A DNA stretch of 14,386 nucleotides from contig CAJKWP010000031.1 of NCBI GenBank assembly GCA_905203645.1, forward strand, positions 1 to 14,386, given 5' to 3'. Origin of the DNA: an uncultured Christensenella sp. GTDB taxonomy: Bacteria; Bacillota; Clostridia; Christensenellales; UBA1242. The notes below the pieces were generated by a model. It saw nothing but the letters and a program-made list of their open reading frames with translations. It was not told where the DNA came from and did no database searches. The translations under genes were made by a program, and so were the position numbers. How positions within the stretch are numbered: position 1 is the first letter of the stretch; every line of letters begins with the position of its first letter. Shown here piece after piece: positions 1-5,227 of the stretch.

Positions 1-38
1 CCTAGCGGCGCGACAATACTTTTAGACCCAACACGGTC

Positions 39-60
39 ATTTTTCTGAAAACACCCTTAA
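39..60. repeat. 22-nt inverted repeat, left copy
   Basis: Exact reverse complement of 723-744. On the minus strand it reads TTAAGGGTGTTTTCAGAAAA plus AT and contains the stop codon of the Cys-tail gene. The two copies point inward and bracket both divergent genes (a 706-nt segment). No target-site duplication is visible outside the copies. Confidence 0.85.
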
Positions 61-233
61 AGCGAAAATCCGCAGGAACTGCATCCACATCCACACGAAC
101 TGGTTCCCCCATTGTTTGACAAAGCCAACAACAACAAAAGCAAGAAGTTTGTGTTTGTTGCAAGGTCTGTATTTGTAGCATTTGCTATGACAGAAATCAA
201 AAGTACAAACAATATGTCTTGAGAAAAATTCAT
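57..233 (-). CDS. Small hydrophobic protein with Cys/Gly-rich tail, 58 aa
   Basis: I do not recognise this protein. Seen: an ATG (complement of 231-233) preceded by AAAGGGGGT, a usable ribosome binding site, and a 58-codon frame ending in TAA at 59-57. Residues 7-19 (ILFVLLISVIANA) and 30-38 (FLLLLLLAL) are hydrophobic, joined by a polar stretch rich in Thr and Asn. The last 18 residues, NNGGTSSCGCGCSSCGFS plus Leu, carry four Cys as CxCxCxxC. The gene diverges from the ArsR-type regulator at 391. Inferred: a membrane-associated peptide whose thiol tail could bind metal, possibly controlled by its neighbour. Very short hydrophobic proteins with Gly/Cys tails also occur among sporulation-related proteins of Bacillota, which is an equally good guess. 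No convincing sigma-A promoter was seen upstream. The alternative frame at 2-112 lacks a ribosome binding site. Confidence 0.65.
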   Translation of the reverse strand: MNFSQDILFVLLISVIANATNTDLATNTNFLLLLLLALSNNGGTSSCGCGCSSCGFSL

Positions 234-301
234 ATAACCCCCTTTTTGTTCAATCTTTCCTATTTTTCTTCCTTTTTAGTCAAATGTCCACAAATTTAAC
301 C

Positions 302-331
302 TTGACAGAGAATTTTGAAAATTATTAAACT
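302..331 (+). promoter_or_regulatory. Possible promoter and operator of the ArsR-type gene
   Basis: A perfect -35 TTGACA lies at 302-307. The -10 is weak: TATTAA at 323-328 (15-nt spacing) or TAAACT at 326-331 (18-nt spacing). A 13-nt perfect dyad, AATTTTGAAAATT, sits at 311-323 in the spacer, where a repressor would block RNA polymerase. That this dyad is the operator of the ArsR-type protein is inference. It also lies in the shared upstream region of the divergent Cys-tail gene. Confidence 0.4.
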
Positions 332-390
332 TGAAGGACAACAATGTATATGAAAATGCTATTTTTTTTGTGAAAATAATGGGGGTAAAA

Positions 391-726
391 ATGGAAAAAT
401 TATTGGTTCTTTCCGAGCATAACAAAAGCGAAATATTGAAATATATGCCTCAATCTGACGTAACAAACAGGCTTGCCAGTTATTTCCAAAATTTTGCGGA
501 TTACACAAGATTAAGGATAATTATTTGCCTTTCACTTTGTGATATGTGTGTCAATGATTTGGCGGTACTTTTGAATGTAAATCAAACAACAATATCTCAC
601 CAACTCAAAATTTTGAAAGCCCAAAACATGGTCAAATTTCACAGAGATGGAAAAATTTTGCTTTACACACTCAAAAACAAAAATGTGAATGAGGTGATGT
701 TGGGGGCAATAAACTCGCTTTCTTAA
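391..726 (+). CDS. ArsR/SmtB-family winged-helix transcriptional regulator
   Basis: A 111-residue protein with the ArsR fold: FADYTRLRIIICLSL (residues 35-49), helix-turn-helix NDLAVLLNVNQTTISHQLKI (55-74) and a beta wing (about 80-93). Such proteins repress by DNA binding and leave DNA when they bind metal or thiol-reactive signals. In classic metal sensors helix 3 carries ELCVCD. Here the same place reads DMCVND, so the second Cys is Asn, but Cys46, Cys50 and Cys53 form a new i/i+4/i+7 cluster. Start: ATG 391 follows GGGGGT with a 4-nt gap. An in-frame ATG at 379 and TTG at 331 have no ribosome binding site. The divergent Cys-tail gene is a plausible target. The signal could also be a redox cue rather than a metal. 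The family call is firm; ligand and target are inferred. Confidence 0.85.
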   Translation: MEKLLVLSEHNKSEILKYMPQSDVTNRLASYFQNFADYTRLRIIICLSLCDMCVNDLAVLLNVNQTTISHQLKILKAQNMVKFHRDGKILLYTLKNKNVNEVMLGAINSLS

Positions 727-744
727 GGGTGTTTTCAGAAAAAT
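723..744. repeat. 22-nt inverted repeat, right copy
   Basis: Exact reverse complement of 39-60. It contains the TAA stop of the ArsR-type gene (724-726), so both divergent genes have the same stop-plus-trailer sequence. It does not fold on itself, so it is not an intrinsic terminator. Confidence 0.85.
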
Positions 745-850
745 AAAGGGGTCAAGTTTACTAAATTGTGCATTGTTCACTAAGGCTTCGGCACATACGT
801 GCCTGCAGAAATCGTTCACAATTGCACAAATTTAGTTTCTTGCCCCTTTA
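745..850. repeat. Palindromic repeat element, long copy with 56-nt insert
   Basis: The left arm 746-771 (AAGGGGTCAAGTTTACTAAA plus TTGTGC) is identical over 26 nt to 3939-3964. The right arm 828-846 differs from 3965-3983 by one base. Arms pair imperfectly (AAGGGG with CCCCTT, CAAG with CTTG, TAAATT with AATTTA). Between them this copy holds 56 nt (772-827) absent from the other, including GGCAC-ATAC-GTGCC and direct repeats GTTCAC at 775 and 814. It may act as a terminator for the ArsR-type gene, but only a short T run (847-849) follows. Confidence 0.75.
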
Positions 851-1002
851 ATTTTCTGTCCACATAAGGGCAGCGTAAGAAATAAGCGGTCGCGACAACA
901 TTATTTATCATTTGGCAAAGTTTGCCTTCACCGCGTTTACAAAATTTTCAAATAACCTTGTACCCTTTGCTGTTTCACATCTTTTTAAAATTGAAAAAAA
1001 GA

Positions 1003-1031
1003 TTGAAAATTTTGCTTTTGCTTGTTATAAT
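1003..1031 (+). promoter_or_regulatory. dnaA promoter, sigma-A type
   Basis: TTGAAA (1003-1008), 17 nt, TATAAT (1026-1031). The start codon follows 22 nt after the -10, giving a short leader with a GCGAGG-type ribosome binding site. Its spacer (ATTTTGCTTTTG) closely resembles that of the dnaN promoter. Confidence 0.85.
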
Positions 1032-1053
1032 AAAAGGCAAAAGCGAGGATAAA

Positions 1054-2409
1054 ATGCAAGAAGTAAACGAATTATGGGAAAAAGTGCTTTCAAAATTGGA
1101 ACTTTTGGTTTCGGTTGTGTCTTTTGATATGTGGTTCAGACCTTTGGAAGTTTTGGATTTCAAGGATAATACTTTATATTTATGTGCCAACACGACCTTT
1201 GCAAAAGGTCAAATTGCCAAAAATCACTCGGTTGTGATGAAAGAATGTTTGCAATCAGTTTTTGGTGAAGATACAAAATATGAAATTATTGGACCTGATG
1301 AAAAAGAAGAATACTTGAAAAAAAATATGCCTGCCGAAGATTTGAAAGCCGAAGAGAATACCGAAGATAATCAATTCAATGAAAAGTACACTTTTGACAA
1401 CTTTGTCGTTGGAAAATCCAACCAATTTGTTTATGCCGCCGCCCGAAGTGTTGCCGAAAATCCCGGTGAAAGATTCAACCCATTGTTTATCTATGGAGGA
1501 GTTGGTCTTGGCAAAACTCACCTTTTGAATGCTATTGGAAATTATATCAAAACTCACTCACCTGGCAAAAAAATCAAGTATGTTACTTGTGACAAATTTA
1601 CAAACGATTATATTGATTCCCTTCGTGCTGGCAAGGAAAAAGAAAAGGCAAACATTGAATTTCGAAGACGTTATCGTGACCTTGACGTTTTGATGATTGA
1701 TGATATCCAATTTATTTCCAACAAAACATCAACTCAGGAAGAGTTTTTCAACACTTTCAACGAACTTTATCAAAAAAACAAGCAAATAATCATATCTTCT
1801 GACCGTCACCCAAAAGAAATCGCAACATTGGCTGACAGACTCAGTTCCCGCCTTTTGAGCGGTCTTACACAAGATATCCAAGCCCCAGATTTTGAGACAA
1901 AACTTGCAATCTTGAAAAAGAAAGTAAGTCAAGAAAGATATATTATTGATGACGATGTTTTGACGTTTATCGCCGAAAAAGTTAACACAAATATACGTGA
2001 AATGGAAGGAATTTTGTCAAAAATTTACTTTTATGCAACACTTACAGGCAAAAAACATGCATCAATGGAAGATGCAAGGGAAATTTTCCAAGACCAAGAA
2101 GAAGAACAAAAAGAGCAAATTTCACCAAATGACATTATTGAAAAGGTTTGCACGTATTACGGCATAAACAATGCGGACATCACAGGCAAACGAAAAAGCA
2201 AGGAATGTGTTGAACCACGCATGATAGCAATTTATCTTATTGTCGAACTTTTGGATATGCCACTTGTAAGCGTTGGCAAATTGTTTGGCGGTCGTGACCA
2301 CACGACCATCATCCACTCCCGTGACAAGATAAGTGAGCAGTTGAAAACCAACAACAAAATCCGCACAATTGTCGGCGAAATAAAAAATCAGATTTCGTCA
2401 AACTGTTGA
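1054..2409 (+). CDS. dnaA: Chromosomal replication initiator protein DnaA
   Basis: DnaA binds DnaA boxes at oriC, forms an ATP-bound filament and melts the origin so that the helicase can load. This 451-residue protein has domain I (1-80), a short acidic linker domain II (about 81-110), the AAA+ domain III with Walker A GGVGLGKT (148-155), Walker B LMIDD (213-217) and sensor-1 SSD (248-250), and DNA-binding domain IV (about 356-451) with the signature GGRDHTTIIHS (412-422). Length is normal for the family. The ATG at 1054 is chosen because it follows a ribosome binding site and starts the usual domain I. The frame stays open to 922, but those extra residues lie upstream of or inside the promoter. 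DnaA boxes follow directly downstream, and autoregulation is likely. Confidence 0.98.
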   Translation: MQEVNELWEKVLSKLELLVSVVSFDMWFRPLEVLDFKDNTLYLCANTTFAKGQIAKNHSVVMKECLQSVFGEDTKYEIIGPDEKEEYLKKNMPAEDLKAEENTEDNQFNEKYTFDNFVVGKSNQFVYAAARSVAENPGERFNPLFIYGGVGLGKTHLLNAIGNYIKTHSPGKKIKYVTCDKFTNDYIDSLRAGKEKEKANIEFRRRYRDLDVLMIDDIQFISNKTSTQEEFFNTFNELYQKNKQIIISSDRHPKEIATLADRLSSRLLSGLTQDIQAPDFETKLAILKKKVSQERYIIDDDVLTFIAEKVNTNIREMEGILSKIYFYATLTGKKHASMEDAREIFQDQEEEQKEQISPNDIIEKVCTYYGINNADITGKRKSKECVEPRMIAIYLIVELLDMPLVSVGKLFGGRDHTTIIHSRDKISEQLKTNNKIRTIVGEIKNQISSNC

Positions 2410-2624
2410 TATGTGGAAAACAAAAAAAAATGGTTAACATTTTATCCACATTTGACTGGCACCATATTTGGGCTTGTACAATATTTATTTCGTTGTTTTA
2501 CACAATATATTGTGTCAGTCAAAAGTTGTCCACATATTCACATTCTCTATAAATACAATTACAATAAATCAAAATAATATAACTGTATCTGCTGGCGCGG
2601 AAAAAAGTTTTTGAAATTTTTTTT

Positions 2625-2653
2625 GATAACAATCAATTTGTTATCTTTTTTTT
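2625..2653 (+). terminator. Possible weak dnaA terminator
   Basis: The stem GATAACAA (2625-2632) pairs with TTGTTATC (2638-2645) around a 5-nt loop and is followed by eight T (2646-2653). The stem is AT-rich and so weak. A T run also precedes it, so it could work on either strand or be part of the unwinding region. Confidence 0.45.
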
Positions 2654-2721
2654 GAAAACAACTTCTGCATTTTGATTTGAAATACAAATACATAAATTTG
2701 TGTCAATGTAACAAAAAAAGT

Positions 2722-2750
2722 TTGAAATTTTGCTTTGATTGATGTATAAT
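2722..2750 (+). promoter_or_regulatory. dnaN promoter, sigma-A type
   Basis: TTGAAA (2722-2727), 17 nt, TATAAT (2745-2750). The -10 abuts an in-frame ATG at 2755, which therefore cannot be the translation start from this promoter. The spacer closely resembles that of the dnaA promoter. Confidence 0.85.
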
Positions 2751-2781
2751 ATACTTGATAAATTTTAAAGGAGAAATCAAC

Positions 2782-3885
2782 GTGAATTTAATATGTGAAG
2801 GATTGGATCTTGCCGAAGCGGTGCTCACTGTAAGCAAAGCGATATCTGCAAAAACAGCCAATCCAATTTTGGAAGGTATAAAACTTTTTGCCGAAGACAA
2901 TGTGCTCACACTCAGCGCAACAGATACTGACCTTGCAATCGAAAAGAAGATCAAGGCAGAAATCAAAGTTGAAGGCGAAACTGTTGTTCCTGGCAGATTC
3001 TTTTGTGAATTTGTGAAAAAACTTACAAATCAACAAATCGAACTTGACTTGAACGAAAAAAATCAACTCAAAATCAAATACGCCGAAAGTGAAGGTTTTA
3101 TTTCATGCTTCACAACATTGGAATATCCAGGATTCAAAAAGATTGACTGCAACGAATATTTTGCTATGACAAAAAAAGATTTGAAGTCACTTATCACCAA
3201 ATCAACATTTGCAGTTGCTATTGACGAATCTCGTCCGATATTGAAAGGTGTTTTGTTGGAAGTGGAAAACAACTCTATCCGTGCAATCGCTTTGGACGGA
3301 TACAGACTTGCACTTGTGAACAAACCACTCGCCGCTTCAAACATCTCTGTTTCAGTCATTGTTCCAGCACGCAGTTTGAACGAAATTGCAAAACTTTTGG
3401 ATGATTCTGACGATGTGGTAAATGTTTATATTCAAAAGAACAACCTTATGGTTGACCTTGATGACACAAAAATTATTACAAAACTTTTGGATGGCGAATT
3501 TTTAAATTACAAACAAATTATTTCTTCAAATTATGAATCTGTTATTACAATCAACAAAGCACAATTTGAAGATGCTTTGGAAAGGGCTTCACTTCTCAGC
3601 AAAGTTGGACAAGGAAACCTTGTAAAATTTGAAATCAAGGAAGGAAACCTTTGTTTGTCATCAAACAGCGAACTTGGAAATATCAAAGAAAATGTCAATA
3701 TCGTACTTAAAGGCAACGACCTTAACATTGCATTCAATGCAAGATATTTTATGGATGCATTGCGTATGAACAACAATGAATTTGTAAAAATCAACTTCAA
3801 TTCAAGTGCAAGTCCTTGCACAATCACACCATTTGAAGGCGATGAGTTTTTGTATTTGATACTGCCTGTGCGTATTCTTACTTAA
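2782..3885 (+). CDS. dnaN: DNA polymerase III sliding clamp, beta subunit
   Basis: The beta clamp is a ring-shaped dimer that tethers the replicative polymerase and docks repair proteins. This protein has 367 residues, the normal length, and can be divided into three similar domains of about 120 residues. It begins MNLICEGLDLAEAV and ends YLILPVRILT, the hydrophobic C-terminal end that helps form the partner-binding pocket. GTG 2782 is chosen as the start: AAAGGAGA precedes it at good distance, and the family usually begins a few residues before its first strand, as here. The upstream in-frame ATG at 2755 overlaps the region just after the promoter -10. The gene has its own promoter and a downstream hairpin. 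recF, yaaA and gyrB, common followers of dnaN, do not come next. Confidence 0.97.
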   Translation: MNLICEGLDLAEAVLTVSKAISAKTANPILEGIKLFAEDNVLTLSATDTDLAIEKKIKAEIKVEGETVVPGRFFCEFVKKLTNQQIELDLNEKNQLKIKYAESEGFISCFTTLEYPGFKKIDCNEYFAMTKKDLKSLITKSTFAVAIDESRPILKGVLLEVENNSIRAIALDGYRLALVNKPLAASNISVSVIVPARSLNEIAKLLDDSDDVVNVYIQKNNLMVDLDDTKIITKLLDGEFLNYKQIISSNYESVITINKAQFEDALERASLLSKVGQGNLVKFEIKEGNLCLSSNSELGNIKENVNIVLKGNDLNIAFNARYFMDALRMNNNEFVKINFNSSASPCTITPFEGDEFLYLILPVRILT

Positions 3886-3938
3886 CGGTGCACGCAAGTG
3901 AAAAACGTTGGATTGCTGCGTTTGCTGACATAAAAATT

Positions 3939-3992
3939 AAGGGGTCAAGTTTACTAAATTGTGCAAATTTAATTTCTTGCCCCTTTTTTTTT
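3939..3992 (+). terminator. dnaN terminator formed by short copy of the palindromic element
   Basis: The second, shorter copy of the element at 745-850. AAGGGGTCAAG pairs with CTTGCCCCTT (one bulged T), and after an internal loop TAAATT pairs with AATTTA. A run of nine T follows the GC-rich foot. The first 26 nt are identical to 746-771. It lacks the 56-nt insert of the other copy. Shape and place fit an intrinsic terminator. Confidence 0.7.
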
Positions 3993-4141
3993 ATTAACAA
4001 CGAAATGTCGTCCTTATTGTAATTAACTAAAAAAACTGCTTTGACACTTCGAAGAAATTACTTCGCATGAGAGTCCGACCAAAACTTTTGCAAAGCAAAT
4101 TAAAGCGTTTGGTCGGAAAGGCAAAAATTCGGCCGTAAATA

Positions 4142-4267
4142 CATACAAATCAAAAACAAACGGGACAAGGCTCGGTGGGGTTTCAAAGCAGGAGTTTAGT
4201 TATCCTAAATGACTGTTTTGAAATCCCCACCAGCAAACGCAGTAACGTGCAGTTTTTCATTTGTATG
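4142..4267. repeat. Nested long palindrome, candidate small RNA or MITE-like element
   Basis: Outer arms CATACAAATCAAAAA (4142-4156) and TTTTTCATTTGTATG (4253-4267) pair with one C-C mismatch. After a bubble of 17 nt opposite 21 nt, inner arms GGTGGGGTTTCAAA (4174-4187) and TTTTGAAATCCCCACC (4216-4231) pair with one bulge, capped by CAG and TTTAG/CTAAA pairing around TTATC. Eight T follow at 4274-4281. The shape, a rod with a central bubble, could be a transcribed RNA (6S-like in outline only) or a small inverted-repeat element. No promoter was found just upstream. Confidence 0.5.
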
Positions 4268-4326
4268 GCGAAGTTTTTTTTAAAATAAAAAAACGAGCCC
4301 GTAAGTCCGTAATTTTTGCAATTTTC

Positions 4327-4355
4327 TTGACATTGCAATTTGTTTAATTTATAAT
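4327..4355 (+). promoter_or_regulatory. rpmH operon promoter, consensus sigma-A
   Basis: Perfect TTGACA (4327-4332), 17 nt, perfect TATAAT (4350-4355). It is expected to be very strong and to drive rpmH, rnpA, yidD, yidC and jag. The mRNA leader of about 105 nt contains the hairpin at 4397-4419 and ends in the ribosome binding site GGAGGAG. Confidence 0.9.
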
Positions 4356-4466
4356 TTTTTCGTTTGGCGGGCGTCCAAAATGTTTTTGTACGCTCAAAAG
4401 GCAAAAAAAATTTGCCTTTGACGTGTTATCAAGTCGGGCAATTTCAAATTTTGAAGGAGGAGCAAA

Positions 4467-4601
4467 ATGAAAAGAACTTATCAACCTAAGAAAAGAAGAA
4501 GAAGCAAAGTACATGGTTTTCGTGAAAGAATGAAAACTAAAGGCGGAAGAAACGTTTTGAAAAGAAGACGTGCTCGTGGCAGAAAAAAATTGACTGCCTA
4601 A
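4467..4601 (+). CDS. rpmH: Ribosomal protein L34 (bL34)
   Basis: A 44-residue, very basic protein of the large ribosomal subunit. It begins MKRTYQPKKRRRSKVHGFRE and ends GRKKLTA. The family core is present: YQPKKRRRSKVHGFRERM followed by TKGGRNVLKRRRARGR. Length is exactly typical. GAAGGAGGAG stands 5 nt before the ATG, an optimal ribosome binding site. It is the first gene of the operon, with rnpA starting 19 nt later, the usual pairing that couples L34 to the RNase P protein. Confidence 0.98.
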   Translation: MKRTYQPKKRRRSKVHGFRERMKTKGGRNVLKRRRARGRKKLTA

Positions 4602-4620
4602 TTTTTGATGGAGGATTGGT

Positions 4621-4968
4621 GTGAAAAAAGAAAACAGGCTCAGAAAAAAACGACAGTTTAACTATATCTACAAGCACGGCAGTATTGTTTTTTCACCTTG
4701 CATCAATCTTGTTTTTATCAAAAGCAAATATACCCCACTCAAAGTTGGTTTTTCGGTCAGCAAAAAGGTTGGAAAAAGCGTTGTTCGCAGTCTTGTAAAA
4801 AGACGTATGAGTGAAGCATTCAGGTCACTTTTGCAAAATGTAAACAACCATTACAACTATATTTTTGTTGCCAAAGAAGGTATAAGCGAACTTGACTTTT
4901 GGGAAATACAAAAACAAATCAAAAGTTTGATAACTCGTGCAGGACTTTATGATGAGAAAACTTGTTGA
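4621..4968 (+). CDS. rnpA: Ribonuclease P protein component
   Basis: RnpA is the small basic protein that helps the catalytic RNA of RNase P cut 5' leaders from pre-tRNAs. This one has 115 residues with the expected N-terminus KKENRLRKKRQFNYIYKHG, the strand KVGFSVSKKVGKSVV (41-55) and basic helix KRRMSEAFRSL (60-70). Start: GTG 4621 behind GGAGG. Odd: the conserved RNR motif in the basic helix (MRNRIKR in Bacillus subtilis, from memory) here reads VRSLVKR, so the Asn is Ser and the second Arg is Leu at residues 57-58. The rest of the fold looks intact. Its 3' end overlaps yidD by 17 nt, suggesting translational coupling. Confidence 0.94.
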   Translation: MKKENRLRKKRQFNYIYKHGSIVFSPCINLVFIKSKYTPLKVGFSVSKKVGKSVVRSLVKRRMSEAFRSLLQNVNNHYNYIFVAKEGISELDFWEIQKQIKSLITRAGLYDEKTC

Positions 4969-5227
4969 CATACTTTTGTATCCGCTGAAACTTTTGTGCG
5001 TTGGACTTGTGTATTTTTACAAAGTGTGTATTTCACCATTTCTTCCAAGGTGCTGTATATACTATCCAACATGTTCAACTTACACCTTGCAAGCGATACT
5101 TCGCTTTGGTGTGTTCAAGGGTATATTTTTGGGTGGAAAAAGAATTTTAAGGTGTACACCCAATCACAAAGGGGGATATGACCCCTTACCACCAAATTTG
5201 AAAGGAGAAGATAAATGGCTTTTTTGA
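4952..5227 (+). CDS. yidD: Membrane protein insertion efficiency factor YidD
   Basis: YidD is a small membrane-bound protein that aids YidC-dependent insertion. The family core is clear: FYKVCISPFLPRCCIYYPTC, STYTLQAILRFGVFKG, GGKRILRCTPNHKGGYDPLP. The N-terminus is a hydrophobic amphipathic segment. About 91 residues if ATG 4952 is the start. ATG 4949 and GTG 4937 are in frame just upstream; 4952 is preferred because AGGA at 4941-4944 then has a 7-nt gap. The gene overlaps both neighbours, rnpA by 17 nt and yidC by 13 nt, so the three are probably translated in a coupled way. The Cys positions (PRCC, PTC, LRC) follow family practice. Confidence 0.93.
   Translation: MRKLVDILLYPLKLLCVGLVYFYKVCISPFLPRCCIYYPTCSTYTLQAILRFGVFKGIFLGGKRILRCTPNHKGGYDPLPPNLKGEDKWLF

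Larger units (their letters stand above)
727..1053. other. Intergenic region upstream of dnaA (327 nt)
   Basis: No gene is supported here. From the left it holds the end of the 22-nt repeat, the palindromic element at 745-850, and then 850-1002, which has no clear feature beyond a weak DnaA-box-like CTGTCCACA (855-863), a short TTTGGCAAAGTTTGCC dyad (911-926) and an isolated parS half-site TGTTTCAC (971-978). The dnaA promoter follows. Confidence 0.6.
2410..2781. other. Putative oriC: DnaA-box cluster and AT-rich unwinding region
   Basis: The dnaA-dnaN spacer (372 nt). A perfect DnaA box TTATCCACA lies at 2442-2450. One-mismatch boxes are TTTTCCACA (complement of 2412-2420), TTGTCCACA (2526-2534) and ATATTCACA (2534-2542), the last two overlapping by one base. 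An inverted pair TTTGACTG (2451-2458) and CAGTCAAA (2516-2523) adjoins the boxes, with a perfect dyad ACACAATATATTGTGT at 2500-2515. Then comes a small GC island CTGGCGCGG (about 2592-2600) followed by very AT-rich DNA up to the dnaN promoter, fitting a DNA unwinding element. Origins between dnaA and dnaN are common in Bacillota. Whether initiation occurs here or upstream of dnaA cannot be settled from sequence. Confidence 0.7.
3886..4466. other. Structured intergenic region between dnaN and rpmH (581 nt)
   Basis: No protein gene is supported. It holds, in order: the terminator-like element at 3939-3992; a small hairpin CGAAG-AAATTA-CTTCG (4050-4065); a hairpin with 10-nt arms TCCGACCAAA (4074-4083) and TTTGGTCGGA (4108-4117); a 126-nt nested palindrome (4142-4267); the rpmH promoter (4327-4355); and a leader hairpin AAAGGCAAA/TTTGCCTTT (4397-4419). 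A 12-mer CTGCGTTTGCTG (3916-3927) recurs inverted at 4231-4242. The G+C content of 3886-4260 looks higher than in the other spacers. Confidence 0.65.

Noticed and set aside
2..112. Minus-strand frame of 36 codons starting MGEPVRVDVDAVP
   Set aside because: It overlaps the 58-residue Cys-tail gene in another frame and has no ribosome binding site. The Cys-tail frame has a good start and a sensible hydrophobic layout.
532..819. Minus-strand frame of 95 codons antisense to the ArsR-type gene
   Set aside because: It lies mostly on the coding strand complement of a clear gene and runs through the 22-nt repeat and the palindromic element; no family features.
971..978. parS-like TGTTTCAC upstream of dnaA
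   Set aside because: Only one half of the palindrome is present; the other half (ATCTTTTT) does not match, so ParB loading is unlikely.
922..1053. Longer N-terminus for DnaA
   Set aside because: The extension covers the promoter and resembles no DnaA domain; ATG 1054 has a ribosome binding site and begins domain I.
4183..4404. Minus-strand frame of 73 codons between dnaN and rpmH
   Set aside because: It runs through one arm of the large palindrome and through the rpmH promoter, and shows no family features or ribosome binding site.
4356..4466. Riboswitch or T-box in the rpmH leader
   Set aside because: Only one simple AT-rich hairpin is visible, with no T-box motif or known aptamer core.
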